The notes under the pieces: generated by a model
Told to the model about the DNA's origin: nothing
Databases searched by the model: none
What the model saw: only the letters and a program-made list of their open reading frames with translations
Shown here: positions 48,458 through 57,006 of the stretch, piece after piece
How the letters are laid out: each line of letters opens with the position of its first letter
How positions within the stretch are numbered: position 1 is the stretch's first letter
Translations under genes and position numbers: made by a program
Assembly: GCF_031180885.1 (NCBI RefSeq)
Contig: NZ_JAPSLK010000009.1
Coordinates: forward strand, 10,115 to 74,114
Reading direction: 5' to 3'
Length of the DNA: 64,000 nt
Source: Saccharothrix sp.
GTDB taxonomy: Bacteria > Actinomycetota > Actinomycetes > Mycobacteriales > Pseudonocardiaceae

Positions 48458-48853
48458 GTGGCCGAGTACATCGCCATCAGGACCGACGACGGGTCGTTCG
48501 TGCCGTTCGAGGTGGAGGAGGAGTACGACGGGCCCGTCCGGGCCGGGCGGAAGCTCGACGAGGCGTTGGGGGTGGTCGACCAGACGTTGGAGGCCGGGGT
48601 CGACAACGCCCGCCGGCTCGCCCGCGCCATGGCGCAGAAGATCGGGAACATGCCCGACTTCCGGCCGGACAAGGTGATGGTCGAGGTCGGGTTGAAGGTC
48701 ACCGCGGAGGCCGGGGTGGTGATCGCCAAGTCCGGGGTCGAGGCGCACGTCAAGATCACCGCCGAGTGGCAGCGGGCGACCCTGCCGACCCCGCCTGCCG
48801 AGGACGACGACGATCACGACGACCCCGCGGAGGACACCGGTTCGGCCGGATAG
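48458..48853 (+). CDS. Trypsin-co-occurring domain 1 (Trypco1, CU044_2847-like) protein
   Basis: A 131-residue protein of the Trypco1 type, a small domain that sits next to trypsin-STAND genes in actinobacteria. Typical features are EYIAIRTDDGSFVPFEVEEE, a helix LDEALGVVDQTLEAG, and the conserved end VMVEVGLKVTAEAGVVIAKS followed by AHVKITAEWQ. The tail is acidic (DDDDHDD). GTG at 48458 with GAGAGGAGAG directly upstream. It starts 14 bp after the frameshifted tail, so it is the second gene of the same unit. It probably acts as a regulatory or effector-side partner of the protease (inference from the published conflict-system context). Confidence 0.82.
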   Translation: MAEYIAIRTDDGSFVPFEVEEEYDGPVRAGRKLDEALGVVDQTLEAGVDNARRLARAMAQKIGNMPDFRPDKVMVEVGLKVTAEAGVVIAKSGVEAHVKITAEWQRATLPTPPAEDDDDHDDPAEDTGSAG

Positions 48854-48900
48854 GGCACCTTCGTCGAACGCCTCGGACCGGCATGAGGCAGGCTTAGCGC

Positions 48901-51393
48901 GTGGAGCGAGCGAGCCTGCCTGACGTGTCGGTGGTCGTGGTGAACTACCGCGGCGCCGAGGACACCATCACCTGCCTGCGCGCCCTGTACGCCGACCTGT
49001 CCTATCCGGCGGAGAAGTTGCAGGTCGTGTGCGTGGACAACGCGTCGGGGGACGGCAGCGCGGAGCGCATCCGCGCCGCCGTGCCCGCGGCCGAGGTGGT
49101 CGAGGCGCCGGCCAACCTGGGCTTCGCCGGCGGCTGCAACCTGGGCGCCCGGCACGCGACCGGGTCGGTGCTCGCGTTCCTGAACAACGACGCCCGCCCG
49201 CACCCGGACTGGGTGCGCGCGGCGGTGCGGGTGCTGCGGGACGAGCCGACCGTGGGCGCGGTGGCGAGCAAGGTGCTGGACTGGGACGGCGGGGCGATCG
49301 ACTTCGTCGACGGCGGGCTCACCTGGTTCGGGATGGGCTACAAGCGGCACGCCGGCGAGCCCGACGACGGGTCGCACGACGCCCCCAAGGACGTCCTGTT
49401 CGGGACCGGGTCGGCGCTGCTGGTGCGCGCGCCGCTGTTCCACGAGCTGGGCGGGTTCGACGAGCGGTTCTTCATGTTCTACGAGGACGTCGACCTCGGC
49501 TGGCGGCTGAACCTGCGCGGCTGGCGGGTGCGGTTCGAGCCCCAGTCGCTGACCTACCACAAGCACCACGCCTCGATGTCCACAGTGGACACCAGCCGCG
49601 AGCTGTTCCTGTTGGAGCGCAATGCCCTCGCCGCCCTCTACAAGAACGCCTCCGACGAGACGCTGGCCAAGGCGCTGCCCGCCGCGCTGGCGCTGTGCGT
49701 GCGCCGGGCCACCGCGCGCGGCGAGCTCGACCCGACCCAGTTGGAGATCACCCGGCGGCCGGCGGACCCGGCGGCGGACGCCGAGCCGGTGCCCGTGCCG
49801 CGCCAGGCGCTGGCCGGGTTCCTGGCGATCGACCAGTTCGTGGAGCTGCTGCCCTCGCTGGCGGAGTCGCGCAAGGTCGAGCAGGCGGCGCGCTCGGTGA
49901 GCGACGCGGACCTGGTCACGCTGATGCGCAAGGCCCTGGAGCCCGCGTATCCGCTGGAGCGGTACCTCGCGGCGCACGACGTGCTGGTCGAGGCGTTCGG
50001 GCTGGACGAGCTGTACGGGCGTCCGCGCCGGGTGCTGATCGTGACCGGCGACGCGATCTCCGAGCGCATGGCGGGTCCCGCGATCCGGGCGTGGCACATG
50101 GCGGACGTGCTGTCCGCCGAACACGACGTGCGCCTGGTGACGTTCAACCCCCTGTGCATGCCCCCCGAAGCGCGCTTCGCGGTACACGGCGTGCAGCCGC
50201 GCGACATCGACCCGCACCTGGTGTGGGCGGACGTCGTGGTGCTGCAAGGACACGCGCTGGAGTTCCTGCCGCAGCTGCGCCGGCCGCAGTCGAACAAGGT
50301 CGTGGTGTGCGACATCTACGACCCGATGCACCTGGAACTGCTGGAACAGGGCCGCGACGCCACCGACGAGCAGCGCGAGAAGGACCTCGAAGGCGTGCAG
50401 CGCGTGCTGGACAATCAGTTGCGGCGCGGCGACTTCTTCCTGTGCGCCTCCGAGCGCCAGCGGCACTTCTGGCTGGGCCACCTGGCCTCCATGGGCCGAC
50501 TCACCCCGGCCCTCTACGACAACGACCGCACCACCCGCTCGCTGCTGGCCGTCGCCCCGTTCGGCCTGTCCGGCAAGCCTCCGCAGCGGACCGGCCCCGG
50601 CCTGCGCGACGCGCTGGGCATCGCCCCGGAGGACAAGGTCGTGCTGTGGGCGGGCGGCGTGTACTCGTGGTTCGACCCGCTGACCCTCATCCGGGCCATG
50701 GACCGGTTGCGGGACAAGCACCCCGACGCGCGCCTGGTGTTCCTGGGGATGAAGCACCCCAACCCCGAGGTGCCGGACATGGACATCGCCGACCACACCC
50801 GGTTGCTCGCCGACCAGCTCGGCCTCACCGGCTCGCACGTGTTCTTCAACGAGACCTGGGTGCCCTACCACGACCGGCAGAACTGGCTGCTGGACGCGAA
50901 CGCGGGCGTCACCACGCATTACGAGCACGTGGAGACGACGTTCGCGTTCCGCACGCGGGTGTTGGACTACCTGTGGGCGGGCCTGCCGATCGTGACGACG
51001 GACGGTGACGCGTTCGCCGACCTCGTGTCCCGTGAGGGCTTGGGCGTGGTGGTGCCGTCCGAAGACGCGGACGCCCTCGCCGCCGCGCTCGAAAAGGTCC
51101 TCTACGACAAGGACTTCGCGGCGGCCTGCGCGGAACGCATCGCCGTCGTGCGGGAACGCTTCACCTGGGAGGCGGTCCTGGAGCCGCTCGTGGAGTTCTG
51201 CCGCCACCCGCGCCCGGCCGCCGACCGGCTGCCCGGCGTCGCGCCGATGGTGCGCAACCCACCGTTGGGGCGCAAGGAAAAACTCCAACGGGACGTGAAA
51301 CTGGTGCGGGACTACCTGAGCCAGGGTGGTCCGCGCGAGGTGGCCAAGCGGGCGACCGGCCGCGTGCTGAAGAAGTTGCGCGGTCATGGCTAA
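48901..51393 (+). CDS. GT2-GT4 fusion glycosyltransferase
   Basis: An 830-residue fusion. The first half (about 1-260) is a GT2 domain: DVSVVVVNYRGAEDTI, VVCVDNASGDGSAERI, LAFLNNDARPHPDW, FFMFYEDVDLGWRLNL. A helical linker (about 260-370) follows. The second half is a GT-B/GT4-like enzyme: VLIVTGDAISERMAGPAIR, VVCDIYDPMHLELLE, VVLWAGGVYSWFDPLTL and the donor-site region FRTRVLDYLWAGLPIVTTDG. Two sugars may be added by one polypeptide. GTG at 48901. It overlaps the next GT4 gene by 8 bp. A TCCACAGTGGA motif is at 49579. Confidence 0.92.
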   Translation: MERASLPDVSVVVVNYRGAEDTITCLRALYADLSYPAEKLQVVCVDNASGDGSAERIRAAVPAAEVVEAPANLGFAGGCNLGARHATGSVLAFLNNDARPHPDWVRAAVRVLRDEPTVGAVASKVLDWDGGAIDFVDGGLTWFGMGYKRHAGEPDDGSHDAPKDVLFGTGSALLVRAPLFHELGGFDERFFMFYEDVDLGWRLNLRGWRVRFEPQSLTYHKHHASMSTVDTSRELFLLERNALAALYKNASDETLAKALPAALALCVRRATARGELDPTQLEITRRPADPAADAEPVPVPRQALAGFLAIDQFVELLPSLAESRKVEQAARSVSDADLVTLMRKALEPAYPLERYLAAHDVLVEAFGLDELYGRPRRVLIVTGDAISERMAGPAIRAWHMADVLSAEHDVRLVTFNPLCMPPEARFAVHGVQPRDIDPHLVWADVVVLQGHALEFLPQLRRPQSNKVVVCDIYDPMHLELLEQGRDATDEQREKDLEGVQRVLDNQLRRGDFFLCASERQRHFWLGHLASMGRLTPALYDNDRTTRSLLAVAPFGLSGKPPQRTGPGLRDALGIAPEDKVVLWAGGVYSWFDPLTLIRAMDRLRDKHPDARLVFLGMKHPNPEVPDMDIADHTRLLADQLGLTGSHVFFNETWVPYHDRQNWLLDANAGVTTHYEHVETTFAFRTRVLDYLWAGLPIVTTDGDAFADLVSREGLGVVVPSEDADALAAALEKVLYDKDFAAACAERIAVVRERFTWEAVLEPLVEFCRHPRPAADRLPGVAPMVRNPPLGRKEKLQRDVKLVRDYLSQGGPREVAKRATGRVLKKLRGHG

Positions 51394-52477
51394 GCCGCTC
51401 AAGGTGCTCATCGACGGCACCCCGCTGCTCGGCCACCGCACCGGGATCGGCCGTTACACCGCCGCGCTGGCGGAGGAACTGGCGTCCATGCCCGACGCGG
51501 TGGACGTGCGCGCGGTGGCGTTCACCCTGCGCGGGTGGCGCGCGCTGCGCACCGTGCTGCCGCACGACGTGGTGGCCCGCGGCCTCCCGGTCTCGGCCCG
51601 CCTCCTGCGCCAGTTCTGGCTGCGCGGCCCGTTCCCGCCGGTCGAGTTCCTGGCCGGCCCTTCGGACGTCATGCACGCCACGAACTTCGTGCTCCCCCCG
51701 GCGATCCGCGCCGGCGGCGTGACCACGATCCACGACCTGGCCTTCCTCGACGCCCCCGGCGAACTACCGCCGTCCGACCGCAGGCTCCCCGAACTGGTGC
51801 AAAAATCCGCGCTGCGCGCGGACATCGTGTGCACCCCGACCCAGGCCGTGGCGAACGTCGTGACGGACCGCTTCGGCGTAGACCCGGACAAGATCGTCGT
51901 AACGCCCCTCGGCGTAGACCCGGCGTGGTTCGCCGCCCGGCCCCCGTCCGACGGCCTCCGCTCCCGCCTGGGTCTGCCCAGCGAATACCTGCTGTTCGTA
52001 GGCGCAGGCGGCCCTCGCAAGGGCCTGTCCACCCTCCTCGACGCCCACGCCGCAACCCCGTCCCTGCCGCCGCTGGTCCTGGCCGGCCCCGGTGAGTCCC
52101 GTGTGGACGGTCGAGTGCTCCGCACCGGCTACCTCAACGACGTGGACCTCCGCAGCGTGGTCGCCGGCGCGGCCACCCTCGTCCTCCCCTCCCGCGATGA
52201 GGGTTTCGGCCTCCCCGTGCTGGAAGCGTTGGCGTGCAACGTCCCCGTCGTCTGCACCGACGTCCCGGCCCTGCGCGAAACCGCCGGCGGCCACGCCACC
52301 CACGTGCCGGTCGGCGACTCGGAGGCTCTGGCGCACGCCCTGACCACCGCCGTGGAAACCGAACCCAACGCCACCGACCAGGCCGCCCGCCGTGCCCACG
52401 CCTCGGGCTACACCTGGCGCAACACCGCGGAAAGGACCTTGGAGGCGTACCGGCTCGCCGCCGCCGCACGCCGGTAG
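51386..52477 (+). CDS. Glycosyltransferase family 4
   Basis: A 363-residue GT-B enzyme with KVLIDGTPLLGHRTGIGRYT, GVTTIHDLAFLDAPGE, YLLFVGAGGPRKGLSTLLDA and VLPSRDEGFGLPVLEALACN (EX7E). ATG at 51386 overlaps the fusion gene stop, so the two are translationally coupled. Closely related to the two GT4 genes at 42.8-45.0 kb by motif pattern. Confidence 0.92.
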   Translation: MAKPLKVLIDGTPLLGHRTGIGRYTAALAEELASMPDAVDVRAVAFTLRGWRALRTVLPHDVVARGLPVSARLLRQFWLRGPFPPVEFLAGPSDVMHATNFVLPPAIRAGGVTTIHDLAFLDAPGELPPSDRRLPELVQKSALRADIVCTPTQAVANVVTDRFGVDPDKIVVTPLGVDPAWFAARPPSDGLRSRLGLPSEYLLFVGAGGPRKGLSTLLDAHAATPSLPPLVLAGPGESRVDGRVLRTGYLNDVDLRSVVAGAATLVLPSRDEGFGLPVLEALACNVPVVCTDVPALRETAGGHATHVPVGDSEALAHALTTAVETEPNATDQAARRAHASGYTWRNTAERTLEAYRLAAAARR

Positions 52478-52487
52478 CGTCGAACGG

Positions 52488-53045
52488 GTGACCGATCACA
52501 AGGAACGCATGCTGCGCGGCGACCTGTACCGGGACAACGACCCGGTCCTGGTCGCCGAACGCCGCCACTGCCAAGCACTCCTCGACGACTTCAACGCGAC
52601 CCGCTCAGGCGAAGACGAGCGCCGCGCCGAAATCCTCAAGGAACTCCTCGGCCACATCGGCGAAGGCTCGTGGGTCATGCCCAGGTTCCAGTGCGACTAT
52701 GGCTACCTGATCCGCTTGGGCCGCAACAGCTTCCTGAACTACGACGCCATCCTGATGGACTGCGCCCCCATCACCATCGGCGACGACGTGTCGATCGGCC
52801 CCCGCGCCCAACTCCTCACCGCTCTGCACCCCGTGGAGGACCACGAACTGCGCAGGCAGCGCTGGGAGACCGCCGCGCCCATCACCATCGGTGACAACGC
52901 GTGGCTCGGCGGCGGCGTCATCGTGTGCCCCGGCGTGACCATCGGCGACAACGCCGTCATCGGCGCGGGCAGCGTGGTGACCAGGGACGTTCCGCCCGGG
53001 GTGTTCGCCGCCGGCAACCCGTGCCGGGTGGTGCGCGCGATCTAG
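52488..53045 (+). CDS. Maltose/nodulation-type O-acetyltransferase (hexapeptide repeat)
   Basis: A 185-residue acetyltransferase of the Maa/NodL/LacA group. The N-terminal mac domain has MLRGDLYRDNDPVLVAER. Left-handed beta-helix repeats follow: PITIGDDVSIGPRAQLLTAL with the catalytic His in ALHPVEDHELR, then GDNAWLGGGVIVCPGVTIG and SVVTRDVPPGVFAAGNPCRVV. It probably O-acetylates a sugar of the surface glycan. GTG at 52488, 10 bp after the GT4 stop; same operon. Confidence 0.93.
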   Translation: MTDHKERMLRGDLYRDNDPVLVAERRHCQALLDDFNATRSGEDERRAEILKELLGHIGEGSWVMPRFQCDYGYLIRLGRNSFLNYDAILMDCAPITIGDDVSIGPRAQLLTALHPVEDHELRRQRWETAAPITIGDNAWLGGGVIVCPGVTIGDNAVIGAGSVVTRDVPPGVFAAGNPCRVVRAI

Positions 53046-53185
53046 CGCCGGGGCGCGGGCTTCCCGGCCAGCACGGCCCAGGAGATCTGGCGCGACCCCG
53101 TCACCGCGCAGACGCGGCGGAGGAACCGCTGGCGGTCGTCGAGGCGCGGCGGGGTCGCTTCGGGGAGTCGCCCGTGTTCGGACAT
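53042..53185 (-). CDS. Small hypothetical protein
   Basis: A possible 47-residue basic protein (MSEHGRLPEATPPRLDDRQR start, SWAVLAGKPAPRR end). ATG at 53185 has GGGAG ten bases upstream. It converges with the acetyltransferase gene and overlaps its end by 4 bp. No known domain. The codon pattern is GC3-rich, which supports coding weakly; it could also be chance. Confidence 0.4.
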   Translation of the reverse strand: MSEHGRLPEATPPRLDDRQRFLRRVCAVTGSRQISWAVLAGKPAPRR

Positions 53186-53303
53186 GCCGCACAGGCTCCC
53201 GCACGGCTCGCGCGCAAAACCAGTGCGACAAGGCCGGTCCACTCCAACGGCGCAACACCCACCTCAGGTGGTCACTCCCCGCGTTCACTGCGATGATGCC
53301 GGC

Positions 53304-53744
53304 ATGAGTTTCACCGCAGTGTGGCCGATCAACGACCCGGACGACACGGAAGCCGCCGACCAGCTCACCGTGCAGACGCCCGAGGACGTGGACACCCTCC
53401 TGAGCCGCCTGGCCGAGCCCGGCGCGGGCCCCGCGGTGATCGAACACCAGGACCGTCCCCTCATGGACGACACCGAAGGCCTCCTGGGCGAACCGGGCCA
53501 GACCCAGATCCCGGACCACGACGTGGCGGCGGCGGTCCACCAGGGCTACGGCTACCTGACCTACGCCGACCCGGACCACGACTACTCGACCCTGGACGGC
53601 GAGCAGGACTCCCCCGAGTACCGCTCGGAGTACGTCGACTACCCGGCGGGAGCCGGCGTCCCGGTGGAAACCCTGGCCATGGCCCTCGGCGAATTCCTGA
53701 CCACCGCCCAACGCCCCACCTGCGTCCGCTGGCGAGACGTCTGA
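53304..53744 (+). CDS. Imm1-family immunity protein, orphan
   Basis: A 146-residue acidic protein. The C-terminal half shows the Imm1 pattern: GYGYLTYADPDHDYS, YRSEYVDYPAGAGVPVETLAMAL, EFLTTAQRPTCVRW. Imm1 proteins neutralise nucleic-acid-targeting toxins (deaminases and nucleases) of polymorphic toxin systems. No toxin gene is in this window. ATG at 53304. It stands alone between the acetyltransferase and the aminotransferase and may protect against toxins of neighbours or be a relic. Confidence 0.78.
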   Translation: MSFTAVWPINDPDDTEAADQLTVQTPEDVDTLLSRLAEPGAGPAVIEHQDRPLMDDTEGLLGEPGQTQIPDHDVAAAVHQGYGYLTYADPDHDYSTLDGEQDSPEYRSEYVDYPAGAGVPVETLAMALGEFLTTAQRPTCVRWRDV

Positions 53745-53746
53745 CG

Positions 53747-54886
53747 TCAGGAGACCAGCGTCGGGCGGTCGGCTTCCCAGCGGCCCTCGGTGACCGCCCG
53801 CATCCCCGTCACCAACCGCTCCACGTCCTCCTGCGGCCGGACGACCAACCTCAAGAACCGCCCCGACAACCCCAGCTTGTTGGAACACTCCCGCACAAAG
53901 ACCTGGTGCTTGCCCAACAGGTGGTCCCTCATCTCCGCCCCACCCACCTCCCCCGTCAACTTCACCAGCAGGAAGTTGGCCTGCGACGGGAACACCTCCA
54001 GGTCCGGCACCCGGGCCAGCTCGCTCCCCATCCGGTACCGGTCCATGGACAGCTTCACCAAGCTCTCCCGGTACTCCTCCGCATAATCGCGGAACATGAA
54101 GATCACGGCCTCCGCCAACGAGTTCAGGTTCCACTTCGGCAAGGCGGCAGCCATCACCCGGACCAACCCGGGGTTCGCCACCATGTACCCGAACCGCACC
54201 CCGTGCAGCCCGAAGTTCTTCCCCAACGACTTCAGCACCACCACGTTCGGCCGGATCGTCGCCTCCAGCGCCACCGACGGGTTCCGCTCGACCTCCACGA
54301 AATCAACAAAAGACTCGTCCACCACCACCAAGTCCAAGTTCGCCAGCTCGTCCAGGAACCGCACCACCTCCCGCCGGGGCAGGTACCCACCGTCGGGGTT
54401 GTTCGGGTTGCACAGCACCGCGACCCGCGACCCCCGGTTCCGGATGAACTTCACGTACTCGTCGAGGTCCAGCTCGAACCCGTCCGCCTCGGGCAGCAGG
54501 AACATGTCCACCCGCTTGCCGGTCTCCAGCGGCTGGTCGGTCCACCGCCCGAACGTCGGCACCGGCACGGCCACGGACTCCTCGACCCACAGCCGGTCGA
54601 TCCACGTGATCAGCTCGGTGGACCCGTTCGCCAGCGCGATGGTCGCCGGGTTCATCCCCAGCACCGACCCCAACTGCGCCGCGATGGCACCGGTGTCGCT
54701 GGGGTAGAACTTCAGCACCGACTCCAGGTTCCGCCCCAGTTCGGCGAACATCTCCGGGGTCGGGAAGTACGGGTTGCACGGGATGCAGAAGTCGACCAGC
54801 CCGGACCCGAGCCGCCGGGACAGCTCGAAGTACGACGGGCTGTGCGCGGCGTGTCGGAACACGTCCGTGTCCATGCTGTGCCGCAC
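53747..54886 (-). CDS. PLP-dependent aminotransferase, class I/II (HisC-like)
   Basis: A 379-residue fold-type I enzyme similar to histidinol-phosphate aminotransferases and threonine-phosphate decarboxylases. It has VDFCIPCNPYFPTPEMF, ALANGSTELITWI, AVLCNPNNPDGGYLP, LVVVDESFVDF and the PLP lysine in VVLKSLGKNFGLHGVRFGYM. The GTG at 54886 or the ATG at 54874 could be the start. It lies 65 bp downstream of rmlD on the same strand. Its place in the glycan locus suggests an amino-sugar or amino-phosphate decoration (inference). Confidence 0.88.
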   Translation of the reverse strand: MRHSMDTDVFRHAAHSPSYFELSRRLGSGLVDFCIPCNPYFPTPEMFAELGRNLESVLKFYPSDTGAIAAQLGSVLGMNPATIALANGSTELITWIDRLWVEESVAVPVPTFGRWTDQPLETGKRVDMFLLPEADGFELDLDEYVKFIRNRGSRVAVLCNPNNPDGGYLPRREVVRFLDELANLDLVVVDESFVDFVEVERNPSVALEATIRPNVVVLKSLGKNFGLHGVRFGYMVANPGLVRVMAAALPKWNLNSLAEAVIFMFRDYAEEYRESLVKLSMDRYRMGSELARVPDLEVFPSQANFLLVKLTGEVGGAEMRDHLLGKHQVFVRECSNKLGLSGRFLRLVVRPQEDVERLVTGMRAVTEGRWEADRPTLVS

Positions 54887-54951
54887 TCGACCACCACTCC
54901 CCGGATACGTCGGACCGTCACCGGGGTCTACGTACTCTCAACCAAGCCGGT

Positions 54952-55842
54952 TCAGGGCACCGCACCGACCGCGAACGCCTCCCGCAACGCCTCCCGCCAA
55001 GGCCGCAACGGCGTCAACCCGGCCGCCTCCCACTCCTTCCCGGACAGCACCGAGTACGCCGGACGTGGCGCCGGTCGCGGGAAGTCCGCTGTCCCACAAG
55101 GCTTCACCCGAGCCGGATCAGCCCCCAACTCCTCGAAGATCGCCCGCGCGAACCCGAACCACGTGGTCTCGCCACCACCAGTCGCGTGCAGCACCCGAGA
55201 AGCAGGCCCTTCGCCCACCACCAGCGAAGCCAACTGCACCAACCCGACCGCCAAATCAGCCGACCACGTGGGCGACCCCCACTGATCGTCCACAACGGAC
55301 AGTTCCGCCCGCTCCGACTCCAACCGCGCGATCGTCTTCACGAAGTTCGGACCGCCGGCCCCGTACACCCAAGCCGTCCGCACGACCCAAGACCGTTGCC
55401 ACGCCTGGAGAACCCGCCGCTCCCCATCCAACTTCGTGCGCCCGTAAGCAGAACGCGGCCCAGTCTCATCCCCAGGCTCGTAGGGCCGTGAACCATCCCC
55501 CGCGAACACATAATCAGTCGAGACATGCACCAACGGCACGTTCTCCGCAGCACAAGCCAGAGCCAAGAACTCCGGCCCCACCGCGTTCACCAGCGAAGCC
55601 CGCTCCTCATCGGTCTCCGCCGCATCAACCGCCGTATAGGCAGCCGCATTCACCACAACGGGCTTCAACCCGCCATCCCGCGCCGACGAAGCAAAAGACG
55701 CCACCGCATCGGCCACGCACTCCCGATCGGTCACGTCCAACTCACCGGACGACGGCCCGTGCACCAACCCGTCCGCAGGCGCAGCCGCAACCAAATCCCG
55801 CCCGAGCTGCCCGCGCCCTCCGGGCACCAACAACGCCAGCAC
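54952..55842 (-). CDS. rmlD: dTDP-4-dehydrorhamnose reductase
   Basis: A 296-residue short-chain reductase for the last step of dTDP-L-rhamnose synthesis. It has LLVPGGRGQLGRDLVAA (nucleotide loop), VVVNAAAYTAVDAAETDEER, LVHVSTDYVFAGDGSRPY, SAYGRTKLDGER (Tyr-x3-Lys) and RTAWVYGAGGPNFVKTIA. GTG at 55842 lies five bp after the rmlB stop; longer upstream frames overlap rmlB. It supplies the donor for WbbL. Confidence 0.94.
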   Translation of the reverse strand: MLALLVPGGRGQLGRDLVAAAPADGLVHGPSSGELDVTDRECVADAVASFASSARDGGLKPVVVNAAAYTAVDAAETDEERASLVNAVGPEFLALACAAENVPLVHVSTDYVFAGDGSRPYEPGDETGPRSAYGRTKLDGERRVLQAWQRSWVVRTAWVYGAGGPNFVKTIARLESERAELSVVDDQWGSPTWSADLAVGLVQLASLVVGEGPASRVLHATGGGETTWFGFARAIFEELGADPARVKPCGTADFPRPAPRPAYSVLSGKEWEAAGLTPLRPWREALREAFAVGAVP

Positions 55843-55847
55843 GCCGC

Positions 55848-56837
55848 TCAGCCCGCCAGTGCCGCGCGCTGCTTGAGCGGCTCCCACCAGGCCCGGTTGT
55901 CCCGGTACCACTCGAGGGTGGCCGCCAACCCAGCCGCGAAGTCGACCTGCGGCGCGTAACCCAGCTCCGTCGAAATCTTCGTGATGTCGACCGAGTACCG
56001 CCGGTCGTGCCCCTTCCGGTCGGTCACCGGCTCCACGTACGACCAGTCCCGCCCGGTCGCCTCCAGCAGGCGCTCGGTCAGCTCGCGGTTGGTCAGCTCG
56101 GTCCCACCGCCGATGTTGTAGATCTCGCCGCCGCGCCCGCCTTCGAGCACCAACTGGATCCCCCGGCAGTGGTCGTCGACGTGCAGCCAGTCGCGCACGT
56201 TGAGCCCGTCGCCGTACAGGGGCACCTTCTTGCCGTCCATCAGGTTCGTGACGAACAACGGGATGACCTTCTCCGGGAACTGGTACGGCCCGTAGTTGTT
56301 CGAACACCGCGTGATGCACACGGGCAGCCCGTGCGTGCGGTGGAACGCCCGCGCCAGCAGGTCGGAGGACGCCTTCGACGCCGAGTACGGCGAGTTGGGC
56401 TCAAGCACGTGGTCCTCGGTCCACGACCCCTCCTCGATGGAGCCGTACACCTCGTCGGTGGACACGTGGACGAACTTCGCCACGCCCGCGTCGTGCGCCG
56501 CTTGGAGCAGCGTCTGCGTCCCGAGCACGTTCGTGAGCACGAAATCGGCGGACCCGGAGATCGACCGGTCCACATGGGACTCGGCCGCGAAGTGCACGAC
56601 GACGTCCGTCCGGCCCATCAGGTCGGCCACCAGCTCGCGGTCGCAGATGTCACCGCGCACGAACGTCAACCGCGGGCTGTCCGCGACCGGCGCGAGGTTG
56701 GCCTCGTTGCCCGCGTAGGTGAGCTTGTCCAGCACCACGACTTCGGCGTCGCCGTAGGCCGGGTAGGCGCCGCCCACCAGTTCCCGCACGTAGTGCGAGC
56801 CGATGAACCCGGCCCCACCCGTCACCAGCACGCGCAT
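55848..56837 (-). CDS. rmlB: dTDP-glucose 4,6-dehydratase
   Basis: A 329-residue extended SDR enzyme. It has MRVLVTGGAGFIGSHYV, HFAAESHVDRSI, FVHVSTDEVYGSIEEG (catalytic Thr-Asp-Glu), SPYSASKASSD (Tyr-x3-Lys) and NNYGPYQFPEKVIPL. The ATG at 56837 is chosen because homologues begin with this strand; GAAGGG is nine bases upstream. It forms an operon with rmlD. In mycobacteria rmlB is elsewhere, so this pairing is a local difference. Confidence 0.96.
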   Translation of the reverse strand: MRVLVTGGAGFIGSHYVRELVGGAYPAYGDAEVVVLDKLTYAGNEANLAPVADSPRLTFVRGDICDRELVADLMGRTDVVVHFAAESHVDRSISGSADFVLTNVLGTQTLLQAAHDAGVAKFVHVSTDEVYGSIEEGSWTEDHVLEPNSPYSASKASSDLLARAFHRTHGLPVCITRCSNNYGPYQFPEKVIPLFVTNLMDGKKVPLYGDGLNVRDWLHVDDHCRGIQLVLEGGRGGEIYNIGGGTELTNRELTERLLEATGRDWSYVEPVTDRKGHDRRYSVDITKISTELGYAPQVDFAAGLAATLEWYRDNRAWWEPLKQRAALAG

Positions 56838-56964
56838 GGTCAATTGCCCTTCGTAGCGGTCGTCCATCGCAGTCTGTCACGGTGTTAAACCCGTGCAACC
56901 CACCCGGTTGTTACAGCGTCTCCCGTATATGAAGAACTACAGGACCGCCGCGGCACTTCCCCAT

Positions 56965-56970
56965 TAGCCT
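56965..56970 (+). promoter_or_regulatory. Candidate -10 box of first LCP gene
   Basis: TAGCCT 36 bases before the start codon. The second LCP gene has the same hexamer at nearly the same distance (58578). No clear -35 box. The intergenic region 56838-57006 also contains the rmlB promoter. Confidence 0.35.
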
Positions 56971-57006
56971 GGGGTGCAGCCGCGCACACCGGGGGAGGCA
57001 GCGCCA

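Noticed and set aside
48814..51441. An 875-residue minus-strand frame opposite the GT2-GT4 fusion
   Set aside because: His/Arg/Gln/Val-rich antisense product without domain.
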